DNA from: Flammeovirgaceae bacterium UBA2338
GTDB lineage: Bacteria > Bacteroidota > Bacteroidia > Cytophagales > Cyclobacteriaceae
DNA length: 64,000 nucleotides
NCBI GenBank assembly: GCA_002344795.1
Contig: DDUM01000022.1
Coordinates: 1,979-65,978, forward strand
Direction of reading: 5' to 3'
The notes under the pieces are model-generated. The model was given only the letters and a program-made list of their open reading frames with translations. It did no database searches and had not been told where the DNA came from. The translations under genes and the position numbers were made by a program. This document shows, piece by piece, positions 52,602-61,665 of this stretch (position 1 is the first letter of the stretch; each line of letters begins with the position of its first letter).

Positions 52602-53657
52602 ATGAGAAAATTATGGTTGGTGGTACTTTCTTTGTCGCTATTAATAGTAGTGACACCAGAGGCAGAAGCCCAGATGAACAGAAAGTCGATAAAGAAGAAC
52701 AATAAGCGCATTGCGAGTTATCGCGGGCGGAAGTCTTCTTTTGGTAAAGAGAAGAAATATAATTCCGTAGGTCTTTCTTTAAATGCAGTTAACTATTATG
52801 GAGATCTTGCCCCCCGCCCTCAGCGAATAAGCACAGACATTTCCTTTACACGCCCGGGCTTTGGTCTTTCTTTTGTTCACCGTTTTGGCCCCCGATATAG
52901 TGTAAAAGGCGAATTTATGTATGCGACCATCAAGGGCTCTGATGCAGATTCAGCAGACCCGGGTGATTTAGAAAATGGAATTTTCAGATACCAACGGAAT
53001 TTATCTTTCAGAAACAGGATCAAAGAACTGTCTGTTGTTGCCATATTTGATCTCTTTGAAAATCAATCAACCTATATAAGTAGGGTGAGATGGACGCCCT
53101 ATGCATTTTTAGGAGTGGCGGGATTTCACCACAATCCGCAAGCGCAAGCTCCTGCAACAGACTTAAATGGTAATCCGTTGGCGGAAGCCGGCCAATGGGT
53201 TGACTTGAGACCACTGGGCACGGAAGGGCAATATGCTGACCTGCAGCCCACAGCGGTAAATTCTGGCATTGAACCTTATAAACAAATTCAGATAGCCATA
53301 CCATTTGGAATTGGAGCTCGTTTTAGACTTAATGAGGTAATGGATTTGTCAGCGGATATTGCTTTTAGATACACTTTTACAGATTACCTCGATGATGTAA
53401 GTCAGAACTATGTGGATCTTGATAGACTCAGTAGCCCATTGGCCCAGGCTATGTCATACCGGACTAATGAATTGGCGGGCTACCCAACCAGCCCTACAGC
53501 CTCAACCGTGGCAGGGGTGAATGTGCAAAATGGATATGGCAGTGAATTTAGAGACAATCTCCGTGGAAGTAAATCCGATCGCGACATCTATATGGTTACC
53601 AGTGTCAGACTTTCCATCATTCTGGGCGCAACTTTCCACAAGGCAAAATTCAGATAA
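52602..53657 (+). CDS. DUF6089-type outer membrane beta-barrel protein
   Basis: 351 residues with a signal peptide (LVVLSLSLLIVVTPEAEAQ). A short basic linker is followed by YNSVGLSLNAVNYYGDLAP, the opening of DUF6089, and a series of amphipathic strands (GFGLSFVHRFGPRYSVKGEF, WTPYAFLGVAGFHHNP) ending KAKFR. Longer than usual because of extra loop sequence between about residues 165 and 310. Such proteins sit just before uppS and bamA in many Bacteroidota and are thought to be part of the outer-membrane biogenesis set. Confidence 0.85.
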   Translation: MRKLWLVVLSLSLLIVVTPEAEAQMNRKSIKKNNKRIASYRGRKSSFGKEKKYNSVGLSLNAVNYYGDLAPRPQRISTDISFTRPGFGLSFVHRFGPRYSVKGEFMYATIKGSDADSADPGDLENGIFRYQRNLSFRNRIKELSVVAIFDLFENQSTYISRVRWTPYAFLGVAGFHHNPQAQAPATDLNGNPLAEAGQWVDLRPLGTEGQYADLQPTAVNSGIEPYKQIQIAIPFGIGARFRLNEVMDLSADIAFRYTFTDYLDDVSQNYVDLDRLSSPLAQAMSYRTNELAGYPTSPTASTVAGVNVQNGYGSEFRDNLRGSKSDRDIYMVTSVRLSIILGATFHKAKFR

Positions 53658-53660
53658 TAG

Positions 53661-54365
53661 ATGCTGAACAGGGTAAGCGCAATAGGTGTGATCCTGATCA
53701 CTGGATTAATTTTTTCTCCCGCAACGTTTGCTCAAATCTCACAGCGTTCAGAATTAGGATTTGGTATTGGTACTTTTACCTATACCGGAGACCTTTCCCG
53801 AACTTACAATTTTGTGAATTCGAGACCTGCCGCTACGGCCTTCTACAGAGCCAACATCAGTAAAGTCATCAGTTTTAAAACAGCCCTTACGGGAGGTAAA
53901 TTGGCCGCATCGGACAAAAGAGCCCCTATTGATGCCTTTGCAAGACAACGAGATGCTTCCTTTAATATCTTTTTATTAGAAGGTTCTGCAACCTTTGAAT
54001 ATCACTTCCTTGATTGGAGAGATGATAAAAGAAGGTTACGGTTTACACCTTATTTGTTTGCCGGCATTGGGTTGTTCGGTATTTCAGGCGTACAGGCAAA
54101 GCCTGCGGAGTATAGCAATATGCAGGTTGGCATTCCTTTTGGCGGAGGTATGAAGTACGTACTGAACCCCAAATGGTACATCGCCTTTGAGTTGGGGATC
54201 AGAAAAACATTTTTTGATTACCTGGATAATATTTCTGACGAAGATCCGGCATTCAAAAACTATCAATACGGAAATAAATACGATTACGATAATTACTTTT
54301 TTACGGGCATTTCAATAACCCGCACTTTTTACGATATACCCTGCGCAACTAATCCTTACAGATAG
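53661..54365 (+). CDS. Second DUF6089-type outer membrane protein (compact paralogue)
   Basis: 234 residues with a signal peptide (SAIGVILITGLIFSPATFAQ). ELGFGIGTFTYTGDLSRTYN is the same opening motif as in the preceding gene, and LRFTPYLFAGIGLFGI and IPFGGGMKYVLNPKWYIAFE match it along the barrel. Starts 3 bases after that gene's stop, so the two are a tandem duplication within the operon; this one is closer to normal family length. Closing strand NYFFTGISITRTFY. Confidence 0.85.
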   Translation: MLNRVSAIGVILITGLIFSPATFAQISQRSELGFGIGTFTYTGDLSRTYNFVNSRPAATAFYRANISKVISFKTALTGGKLAASDKRAPIDAFARQRDASFNIFLLEGSATFEYHFLDWRDDKRRLRFTPYLFAGIGLFGISGVQAKPAEYSNMQVGIPFGGGMKYVLNPKWYIAFELGIRKTFFDYLDNISDEDPAFKNYQYGNKYDYDNYFFTGISITRTFYDIPCATNPYR

Positions 54366-54423
54366 CCGTCTTAAATTGACCATTTCGCATTATGAGGCAG
54401 TGTTTAGAGGGGTTGGCATTGTC

Positions 54424-54455
54424 TTGTGAAAAGTTTGAAAAATAGGCTATTTTTG
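54424..54455 (+). promoter_or_regulatory. uppS promoter (TTG-N21-TATTTTTG), -7 box 7 nt before the start codon
   Basis: TTG at 54424-54426 and TATTTTTG at 54448-54455 fit the Bacteroidota pattern; GTG 54463 follows after CTGCCTT, so transcription from here would yield an almost leaderless mRNA. Confidence 0.55.
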
Positions 54456-54462
54456 CTGCCTT

Positions 54463-55206
54463 GTGGCCACTTCTAAAGAAGATATAGACCCTAATAACTT
54501 GCCTCGTCATATAGCCGTTATCATGGATGGTAATGGAAGATGGGCGAAAGGAAAGGGAGCGGCTCGTATTTTTGGGCATCGCAACGCCATCCAGGCGGTT
54601 AAGGATGTTACGGAAGGATGTGGCGAGTTGGGTATTAAGTACCTGACTTTATACGCTTTTAGTACAGAAAATTGGGGGAGGCCAAAGGAAGAAGTTGATG
54701 GTTTAATGGAATTGTTAGTGAATACGTTAAAAAAAGAGATTAATTCGCTGCATGAAAATAAAGTTAAACTGAAGACTATTGGTGATATAGGACATTTGCC
54801 CAAGGCATGTCAGGATAACTTAAGTCAGGCCATTGAGGCGACAAAGGACAATCCAGGCTTGACATTGATTCTGGCGCTAAGTTATAGTGGCAGATGGGAA
54901 ATAGTGGAGGCAACAAAGGCCATTGCCAAAGATGTTAAAAGTGGTAAGGTAGATGCCGATGCGATCAATGAGAAATTGGTTTCATCATATTTGAAGACTA
55001 AGGATATACCAGATCCTGAGTTGTTAATAAGAACTAGTGGAGAAATGAGGGTGAGCAATTTTTTACTTTGGCAAATAGCGTATACTGAATTGTTCATTAC
55101 CAAAACATTGTGGCCTGATTTCAGAAGAGAAAATTTATATGAAGCTATCTGTGCATACCAAGCAAGGGACAGAAGGTTTGGAAAAGTAATAGAGAGAACT
55201 GTGTAA
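54463..55206 (+). CDS. uppS: Isoprenyl transferase (undecaprenyl diphosphate synthase)
   Basis: Makes the C55 lipid carrier for peptidoglycan and other envelope polymers. 247 residues. PRHIAVIMDGNGRWAKGKG near residue 20 (catalytic Asp), the GHRNAIQAVKDV segment, LTLYAFSTENWGRP, and LLIRTSGEMRVSNFLLWQIA near the end are uppS marks. It starts with GTG 54463. It lies 5 bases before bamA in the co-directional envelope cluster. Confidence 0.96.
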   Translation: MATSKEDIDPNNLPRHIAVIMDGNGRWAKGKGAARIFGHRNAIQAVKDVTEGCGELGIKYLTLYAFSTENWGRPKEEVDGLMELLVNTLKKEINSLHENKVKLKTIGDIGHLPKACQDNLSQAIEATKDNPGLTLILALSYSGRWEIVEATKAIAKDVKSGKVDADAINEKLVSSYLKTKDIPDPELLIRTSGEMRVSNFLLWQIAYTELFITKTLWPDFRRENLYEAICAYQARDRRFGKVIERTV

Positions 55207-55211
55207 ACCTG

Positions 55212-57926
55212 ATGAGAAGAATATTACCCCTTGTTTTGTTGTTTTTTATTTTGGCTATTCATACTGTGAAGGGGCAGTTTAGGAGAAACCGAACACAGGA
55301 AACTGTCCAATTGTCAGAGAATTCTCTCAACTATGCCAATCCGGTAGAATATACCATTGGCGGAATCGAGGTTACAGGCTTAGACATTCTTGACAAAAGT
55401 GCAATGATCTCCCTAACAGGATTGAAGGTAGGGGATAAGGTAAAAATTCCAGGTGAAAAGATTGCGGGAGCAATTAGAAGGCTGTGGAAACATGGACTGG
55501 TAGGTGATGCCTCTATTCTTGTAGATAAAATTGAAGGCGATAACGTCTTTCTCACGATTGCTTTATCGGAACGACCCAGATTAATTGATTTTTATTTTAC
55601 AGGAATAAGCGGATCGAGAGAATCAGCATTGAAGCAAGAACTCACATTGATCCGGGGTAAGATTGTGAATGATGCAATGATTCGCAACACTGAGCTTTCT
55701 GTGAAAAAGTTTTTTTCTAAGAAAGGGTTCCTCAACACAGAGGTAAAGGTGATTCAGGAAACGGACACCCTTAACCGTGGAGGTGTTAAAATAAGGATCG
55801 CAGTTGACTTAAAGGCAAAAGTCAGAATTCATGATGTAATTTTTGAGGGGAATAAGGAAATCCCCTCATCCAAATTGAAGAAAAAACTAAAGAAAACGAA
55901 AGAGCACGCACGCATCTCCTTACATCGAACCATTTTAGGGAGTGTGCTTGGGTTTAAGCCCAGGCAGGTAAAATTGCATGCTGATTCTACGATAGATTTA
56001 TCGTGGAGGGATGTGAAAGAGTTTATTAATTACAATGTAAAGCTGAATGTGTTTGCCACTTCAAAATTTATCGGATCAGAGTTTGAAGAAGACAAACTAA
56101 AGCTGATTGATTATTATAATTCTCTTGGGTACAGAGATGCCGAAATCGTTAGTGATACGATTGTCAAATATTCAGATAATAGCATCGATGTTAAAATCAA
56201 GGTGAAGGAAGGAAGGAAGTATTACTTCAGGAATATCAATTGGACTGGAAATTACATCTATAGCTCCGCAACACTTGATAGAATTCTTGATATACAGAAA
56301 GGGGATGTATACAATAAGGAACTGATCGATAAAAAGACCAATTTCAATCCAAAGGGCCCTGATATTAGTGGCCTTTATATGGACGATGGATACTTGTTTT
56401 TCCGGGTAAACCCTGTTGAAGTAGCTGTAGTAGGTGATTCCATTGATATCGAAATGAGAATTTATGAGGGGGAGCAGGCCACTATTAAAAATGTTTGGAT
56501 TGCGGGAAATGAAAGAACCAGTGAGCACGTAATTCGCAGAGAACTCAGTACTGTACCGGGTCAAAAGTTCAGAAGGTCAGATATTATAAGGACACAACAG
56601 CAGTTGTCTCAGATGGGATTCTTTAATCCTCAAACCATCAAACAGGACATTCAACCTAATCCTTCGGATGCTACAGTGGACATAGGGTGGAAGCTGGAAG
56701 AGCAATCCAATGATCAGATTCAACTTTCCGGAGGATGGGGTGGTGCGTTTGGTTTTGTAGGCACCGTAGGTCTTACCTTCAATAATTTCTCCATACGCAA
56801 TGTTCCTAACTTTAAGAAGTGGAAGCCATTACCAACAGGAGACGGACAGAGACTTTCCCTAAGTGCGCAGGCAAACGGAGCTTCTTATCAGAGTTATAGC
56901 TTTTCATTTACAGAGCCCTGGTTAGGAGGACGAAAACCCAATTCATTTACAGTGGCACTGAACAAATCAGTTTCTCGTTTGGCTACATCCACATTTGAAG
57001 TATCGGATGCTGTATCACTAAAACAAAGCGGAATTACCATCGGGCTTGGAAGAAGATTGGAGTGGCCTGATAATTATTTCTCTTTGACCAATTCACTTTC
57101 TTTTCTGGAATACAAGTACAAAGGAAATTACTTCCAATCATCGATATTGCCTGATTCTGGCAGAACCTATAGCTTGAAGTTGGAGACCGTATTGTCGAGA
57201 AATAGTATTGACAGTCCTATGTATCCTACACAAGGATCCACTATTTCATTAAGTGCATCACTTACCCCTCCTTGGTCCAGTTTTAGAGATGAAAGTTATT
57301 TGCAAGATATCAACAAGCAGTTTCAGTGGATAGAAATGCACAAGTGGATGTTTGATGCAAAGTTTTACATCAAACTATTAGGTAGCTCAAAGCCTGAAGG
57401 ACGCAGCCTTGTGCTAGAAACAAAGGCCCACTTTGGATTCATTGGGCAATACAATAAGAAGCTCACCCCAAGTCCGTTTGAGCGATTCCTGGTTGGTGGT
57501 GATGGATTGGCAGGAGGGTTTAACTCTTATGTATTGGGTCAGGATATCATCGGATTGAGAGGTTATGAGAATAACTTGATTACACCACCATTTTATGCGG
57601 CACGCTCTTCGGGTGGTTTATCTGGCAAGATCGAAGGGGGTATTGTTTATGACAAATTTGGTGTAGAGTTGAGATATCCAATTTCTTTGAGCCAGGCGGC
57701 TACTATTTACCTGCTGTTGTTTGGTGAGGGTGGTAACAACTGGGACAATTATTTGGAATTCAATCCGTTTCAAATCTACAAATCGGCCGGGGTTGGTGCT
57801 AAGATATTTATGCCTGCATTTGGACTTATTGGGATAAACTGGGCATATGGTTTTGATACCTTGCCTGGGGCTACTCAGAAGAGCGGGGCTCAGTTTCACT
57901 TTACTATCGGCCAGCAAATCAGATAG
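55212..57926 (+). CDS. bamA: Outer membrane protein assembly factor BamA
   Basis: 904-residue Omp85 protein that inserts beta-barrel proteins into the outer membrane. Signal peptide (ILPLVLLFFILAIHTVKG) followed by POTRA domains (about residues 45-460; recurring pattern of V-x-G-N-x-x-x-S, for example FEGNKEIPSSKLKKKLKK and IAGNERTSEHVIRRELST) and the C-terminal 16-strand barrel (about 490-904) with FERFLVGGDGLAGGF and the closing FHFTIGQQIR. Length is normal for Bacteroidota. uppS before and two ompH genes after. Confidence 0.96.
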   Translation: MRRILPLVLLFFILAIHTVKGQFRRNRTQETVQLSENSLNYANPVEYTIGGIEVTGLDILDKSAMISLTGLKVGDKVKIPGEKIAGAIRRLWKHGLVGDASILVDKIEGDNVFLTIALSERPRLIDFYFTGISGSRESALKQELTLIRGKIVNDAMIRNTELSVKKFFSKKGFLNTEVKVIQETDTLNRGGVKIRIAVDLKAKVRIHDVIFEGNKEIPSSKLKKKLKKTKEHARISLHRTILGSVLGFKPRQVKLHADSTIDLSWRDVKEFINYNVKLNVFATSKFIGSEFEEDKLKLIDYYNSLGYRDAEIVSDTIVKYSDNSIDVKIKVKEGRKYYFRNINWTGNYIYSSATLDRILDIQKGDVYNKELIDKKTNFNPKGPDISGLYMDDGYLFFRVNPVEVAVVGDSIDIEMRIYEGEQATIKNVWIAGNERTSEHVIRRELSTVPGQKFRRSDIIRTQQQLSQMGFFNPQTIKQDIQPNPSDATVDIGWKLEEQSNDQIQLSGGWGGAFGFVGTVGLTFNNFSIRNVPNFKKWKPLPTGDGQRLSLSAQANGASYQSYSFSFTEPWLGGRKPNSFTVALNKSVSRLATSTFEVSDAVSLKQSGITIGLGRRLEWPDNYFSLTNSLSFLEYKYKGNYFQSSILPDSGRTYSLKLETVLSRNSIDSPMYPTQGSTISLSASLTPPWSSFRDESYLQDINKQFQWIEMHKWMFDAKFYIKLLGSSKPEGRSLVLETKAHFGFIGQYNKKLTPSPFERFLVGGDGLAGGFNSYVLGQDIIGLRGYENNLITPPFYAARSSGGLSGKIEGGIVYDKFGVELRYPISLSQAATIYLLLFGEGGNNWDNYLEFNPFQIYKSAGVGAKIFMPAFGLIGINWAYGFDTLPGATQKSGAQFHFTIGQQIR

Positions 57927-57928
57927 AA

Positions 57929-58462
57929 ATGCGACCAATTCTGCTAATTTTAGTGCTTTCTGTTTCCGGCCTGAATTTTGCAAATGCTCAGAAGTTCGGG
58001 TATGTAGACACGGACTTTATTCTGAGCAAAATGCCGGATTACCGGAAAGCACAGGATGAAATAGATCGATTGTCTGCAGCGTGGCAGAAGGAAACTGAAG
58101 AGATGCAGAAAGGAGTTGAGGGTATGTATAATGCTTTTGAGGCGGAGCAGGTACTTCTGACAGAGGAAATGCGACAGGAGCGGAAGGCGGAAATTGAGAA
58201 GAAGGAGTCTGAATTGAAAGAGTACCAAAGAAAGGTATTTGGATTTGGAGGGCTGTTTTTTTTGAAAAAACAAGAATTGATTAAACCTTTGCAAGACAAG
58301 GTATTTGAAGCGGTGGAGAAAGTGGCCAAGTCAAACAGGTTGACAATTATTTTTGATAAGGCAGGTGAGTTGGTAATGATTTATACTGACCCCAGACATG
58401 ACTACACCGACTTTGTGTTAGAGGAACTTGGATTAGGAGACCCAAATGATCAGATCAAATAA
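57929..58462 (+). CDS. OmpH/Skp family periplasmic chaperone (first copy)
   Basis: 177 residues with signal peptide (ILLILVLSVSGLNFANAQ). The mature part is the Skp layout: a short strand KFGYVDTDFILSKMPDY, then a long coiled coil (about residues 45-115) and a closing strand region RLTIIFDKAGELVMIYTD. Skp carries unfolded outer membrane proteins across the periplasm to the BAM complex. It starts 2 bases after bamA. Confidence 0.92.
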   Translation: MRPILLILVLSVSGLNFANAQKFGYVDTDFILSKMPDYRKAQDEIDRLSAAWQKETEEMQKGVEGMYNAFEAEQVLLTEEMRQERKAEIEKKESELKEYQRKVFGFGGLFFLKKQELIKPLQDKVFEAVEKVAKSNRLTIIFDKAGELVMIYTDPRHDYTDFVLEELGLGDPNDQIK

Positions 58463-58481
58463 ACTAAATACAATTAATACG

Positions 58482-59030
58482 ATGAGAAACTTTTTGATTT
58501 TATTCCTTATTGGATGCGCGAGTGTTGCAGCTCATGCTCAAACACCCGCCCAGAAAATAGGGTACGCTGATTGGGATTATATTTTTAGCCAATTGCCAGA
58601 GTATAAGCAGATAGAAACTGAGATGAAAACACATGGAGATCAACTCCAAAATCAGCTTCAGGCTAAATACAAAGACTATGAGACCAAACTAAAGGCGTAT
58701 CAGGCGGGAGCAGCTACTATGGTAGATGCGATAAGGAGAGACAAAGAAACAGAGCTGACTCAGCTGCAGGAAAACATTCAAAAGTTTCAGCAGGATGCCC
58801 AAACTTCTATCCAGAATAAACAAGACCAATTAATGGGCCCTGTTTTCAATAAGGTAGGAAAGGCGATTGAGGATGTTGCCAAAGAACAAGGCTATTCATT
58901 TATTTTGAATCCACAACTCATCGGTGGAGGAGACATCTTGCTTTACAGCGATGAAAAATTTGATATCTCAGATCAGGTATTGAAGAAAATGGGAGTAACC
59001 CCCAAGCCAGTAGCTGATAAAACGAACTAG
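58482..59030 (+). CDS. OmpH/Skp family periplasmic chaperone (second copy)
   Basis: 182 residues from ATG 58482 (an upstream ATG at 58446 lies inside the previous gene). Signal peptide (NFLILFLIGCASVAAHAQ), then KIGYADWDYIFSQLPEYKQI, a long coiled coil, and YSFILNPQLIGGGDILLYSD near the end. The pair of ompH genes after bamA is typical of Bacteroidota. A perfect hairpin terminator follows at 59054. Confidence 0.92.
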   Translation: MRNFLILFLIGCASVAAHAQTPAQKIGYADWDYIFSQLPEYKQIETEMKTHGDQLQNQLQAKYKDYETKLKAYQAGAATMVDAIRRDKETELTQLQENIQKFQQDAQTSIQNKQDQLMGPVFNKVGKAIEDVAKEQGYSFILNPQLIGGGDILLYSDEKFDISDQVLKKMGVTPKPVADKTN

Positions 59031-59053
59031 AGGTATTTAGTTGATGAAAAACT

Positions 59054-59079
59054 AAACCCTGTCATCGACAGGGTTTTTT
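59054..59079 (+). terminator. Intrinsic terminator after the envelope cluster
   Basis: AAACCCTGTC and GACAGGGTTT form a perfect 10-bp stem with a 3-base loop and a run of six T. It ends the long yqeY-to-ompH run before ldcA. Confidence 0.9.
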
Positions 59080-59095
59080 ATTATATTAACTCCAT

Positions 59096-59998
59096 ATGAG
59101 AATTCCCCCACTATACAAAGGCCAAACGATTGGCATTGTGGCACCAGCCCGGAAGGTGGATCATGAAAAACTGAGAAAAGGAATTCGAATCATAGAGTCA
59201 TGGGGATTGAAAGTGGAGCCAGGAAAATATTGTTTTGAAAAGGATGACTCCTATTTGGCAGCTGCCGATGCCGACCGGTTGAGCGACTTTCAGCACATGT
59301 TGGATAGCCCTTCTATAGATGCCGTATTCTGCGCCAGAGGAGGATACGGAACCTCACGAATTCTTGATCAACTTGATTTTAGCGCATTTATAAAACACCC
59401 AAAATGGATTTTGGGATTTAGCGACATCACTGCGATGCACCTTAAGTTGCACCAACTGGGAGTGCCAAGTATTCATGGATGCATGCCTACACAATTTTCA
59501 ATTCAGGATTATGCTCCATCCATTGAGCGACTAAAACAACTTTTGTTTTCTGATCAACCCATTGAAGTTTCAGCCGATGCAAACCACTACAATAGAAGTG
59601 GTGAGGCTTCCGGAATTATTATTGGAGGGAACTTGTCACTGGTTGTTGACGCGCTGGGCACATCAACCGAACCAGATACAACGGATAAAATTTTAGTGCT
59701 GGAAGAGATTGATGAGCAACTTTACAAGATAGACCGGATGTTTACTCAATTGAAACGGGCCGGGAAGTTAACGCAACTTGCTGGGTTGATAATCGGGCAC
59801 ATGACTGATTTAAAGGATACTGAACTTTCCTTTAACCAAACCATTGAAGAACTTATCTTAGATAAAGTTTCTGAATTCAAGTATCCTGTGGGCTTTGATT
59901 TTCCTATTGGGCATGAAGCGCCTAATTTACCCTGGCGACATTCCTCTTCTTCTCGTCTTGTAGTTACCAGTGAGCACTCACAACTGAGGGTTGTATAA
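59096..59998 (+). CDS. ldcA: L,D-carboxypeptidase (muramoyltetrapeptide carboxypeptidase, S66)
   Basis: 300 residues. Removes the terminal D-alanine from cytoplasmic murein tetrapeptide during peptidoglycan recycling. The nucleophile is in GFSDITAMHLKL near residue 110, preceded by the CARGGYGTSRILDQL turn; the catalytic Glu is in LVLEEIDEQLYKIDRM and the His in FPIGHEAPNLPW. Start ATG 59096 lies 17 bases after the terminator, so it has its own promoter or is read through. The stop is 2 bases from that of the next, convergent gene. Confidence 0.92.
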   Translation: MRIPPLYKGQTIGIVAPARKVDHEKLRKGIRIIESWGLKVEPGKYCFEKDDSYLAAADADRLSDFQHMLDSPSIDAVFCARGGYGTSRILDQLDFSAFIKHPKWILGFSDITAMHLKLHQLGVPSIHGCMPTQFSIQDYAPSIERLKQLLFSDQPIEVSADANHYNRSGEASGIIIGGNLSLVVDALGTSTEPDTTDKILVLEEIDEQLYKIDRMFTQLKRAGKLTQLAGLIIGHMTDLKDTELSFNQTIEELILDKVSEFKYPVGFDFPIGHEAPNLPWRHSSSSRLVVTSEHSQLRVV

Positions 59999-60000
59999 AA

Positions 60001-60486
60001 CTACTTTCGGTCCATGGAAAGGATAACATATTTTTTAGGCATCCTTATTCCAAGAGCATACTGAAAAGCAACAGACCCATCGGGTTGAGTTTCCATTATA
60101 GGCAAAGTGTATAGCAGGGAGTCGCTTCCAAGGCTTTGAATATTGTCTGTAAGTTCAAAGTCATCTGCCGCAGTATAGGCCTCAATTAATTGTTGTTCAA
60201 TTTCCATTAGCAAAGAGTCATCTGGAGCCAGGGGGTAAATTTTTACATGATATTCTTCCTGAAGCTTTTTGATAAGGCTCTCATTAGGGCTTGAGGAATC
60301 CTGCTTCTGGACCTTTTCTGAAATGGTTCTGCCGTATAGATAAGCTGCTTCGGTAATTTCTGCATCCGATATTTTCACGATTTCATTGGCTTTTCTACCC
60401 TCTTGTATTTCTTTTTTTTGCTCATCTGTAAGGCTGGCATTGCAGCCAAAAATCACCAATAGAAGTAATGACAATAACTTTTTCAT
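60001..60486 (-). CDS. Lipoprotein of unknown function
   Basis: 161 residues with a lipobox (SLLLLVIFGCNASL). The mature part has TDEQKKEIQEGRKANEIVKI, ITEAAYLYGRTISEKVQKQD and a later ILSMDRK close. It resembles DUF3365-like small proteins but no firm family is recognised. Its promoter (TTTG-N19-TAACTTTG) is strong by sequence and shares the gap with the prfA promoter on the opposite strand. Confidence 0.7.
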   Translation of the reverse strand: MKKLLSLLLLVIFGCNASLTDEQKKEIQEGRKANEIVKISDAEITEAAYLYGRTISEKVQKQDSSSPNESLIKKLQEEYHVKIYPLAPDDSLLMEIEQQLIEAYTAADDFELTDNIQSLGSDSLLYTLPIMETQPDGSVAFQYALGIRMPKKYVILSMDRK

Positions 60487-60504
60487 AGATAATTCATTCT
60501 TTTA

Positions 60505-60535
60505 CAAAGTTAGCCTTGGATTGCCCACACTCAAA
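60505..60535 (-). promoter_or_regulatory. Strong Bacteroidota promoter (TTTG-N19-TAACTTTG) for the 60001-60486 lipoprotein
   Basis: On the minus strand TTTG (60535-60532) and TAACTTTG (60512-60505) are separated by 19 bases, a full consensus match. The start codon follows after 18 bases. Confidence 0.7.
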
Positions 60536-60571
60536 CCTTTTTCCCAAATAGGCTGACTCAAAGCCAATTGC

Positions 60572-60579
60572 TAACTTTG
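60572..60579 (+). promoter_or_regulatory. -7 promoter box TAACTTTG for prfA
   Basis: Exact TAnnTTTG match, 17 bases before the prfA ATG; identical box to that of the divergent lipoprotein gene. No clear -33 element at the ideal distance. Confidence 0.5.
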
Positions 60580-60596
60580 CTCCGCATTTTTGAAAT

Positions 60597-61664
60597 ATGA
60601 TTAGAAAATTAGAGGAAATAAAGGGCCGGTTTGAGGAAATTGGCCAACTGTTGATGCAACCAGATCTGATGAAAGATCAGAAGAAATTCATGCAATTGAG
60701 CAAGGAATACCGCGATCTGGAGAAACTGGTAGTCAAGTATAAAACCTATCAAAAGGTGTTGAATGATCTTAAACATGCCAAGGAGGTGTTGGAAAAGGAA
60801 AAGGATCAGGAGATGAGAGAGCTGGCAAAAATGGAGCTGGAAGATTTGGCTCCAAAAAAAGAGGCTATAGAGGAAGACCTTAAGTTACAACTCATGCCAA
60901 AGGACCCCAACGATTACAAAAATGCAGTCCTTGAAATAAGAGCGGGTACCGGTGGGGATGAAGCCGCCATTTTTGCAGGTGATCTTTATCGTATGTACGA
61001 GCGCTTTTGTGATGAACGAAAGTTGAAGATGACCGTGTTGGATGTAACGGAGGGTACTGCCGGGGGCTACAAGGAAGTAATCACGGCAGTCGAAGGTGAA
61101 GGTGCTTATGGGTTATTAAAATTTGAATCAGGGGTTCACCGGGTGCAACGTGTTCCAGATACTGAAACACAGGGGCGCGTACATACATCAGCCGCTTCTG
61201 TGGTGGTATTACCGGAAGCCGAAGAGGTGGATGTGGAGATCAATCCGGCAGACATTGAAGTACAAACATCACGCTCAGGTGGTGCAGGAGGTCAAAATGT
61301 GAACAAGGTGGAGACCAAGGTTCAGATGACGCATAAGCCTACTGGAATAGTGGTTACCTGTCAGATAGAAAGGTCACAATTGGGCAACAAGGAACGGGCC
61401 ATGCAGATGTTGAGAACTAAACTTTATGAGATGGAAGTGGAGAAGCAAAATTCTCAAATAGGAGCCGCTAGAAAATCTCAGGTTCGCAGTGGAGATCGTT
61501 CAGAAAAGATCAGGACGTATAACTATCCACAGAGCCGGGTTACGGACCATCGAATAGGGTATACCCAATACAACTTACCGGCAGTAATGAATGGTGAGAT
61601 CGATGAGTTTGTTGAGAAACTTAAAATAGCCGAGACAGCTGAAAAAATGACGGAAGCGAAATAA
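60597..61664 (+). CDS. prfA: Peptide chain release factor 1
   Basis: Recognises UAA and UAG stop codons. 355 residues. The codon-reading PxT motif is PDT in RVPDTETQGRVHTSA near residue 185, the catalytic GGQ is in SGGAGGQNVNKVETKVQ near residue 230, and RSEKIRTYNYPQSRVTDHRI marks the C-terminal domain. PDT places it as RF1, not RF2 (which has SPF). Stands alone; its stop is 1 base from the convergent LPP20-like gene. Confidence 0.97.
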   Translation: MIRKLEEIKGRFEEIGQLLMQPDLMKDQKKFMQLSKEYRDLEKLVVKYKTYQKVLNDLKHAKEVLEKEKDQEMRELAKMELEDLAPKKEAIEEDLKLQLMPKDPNDYKNAVLEIRAGTGGDEAAIFAGDLYRMYERFCDERKLKMTVLDVTEGTAGGYKEVITAVEGEGAYGLLKFESGVHRVQRVPDTETQGRVHTSAASVVVLPEAEEVDVEINPADIEVQTSRSGGAGGQNVNKVETKVQMTHKPTGIVVTCQIERSQLGNKERAMQMLRTKLYEMEVEKQNSQIGAARKSQVRSGDRSEKIRTYNYPQSRVTDHRIGYTQYNLPAVMNGEIDEFVEKLKIAETAEKMTEAK

Positions 61665-61665
61665 C

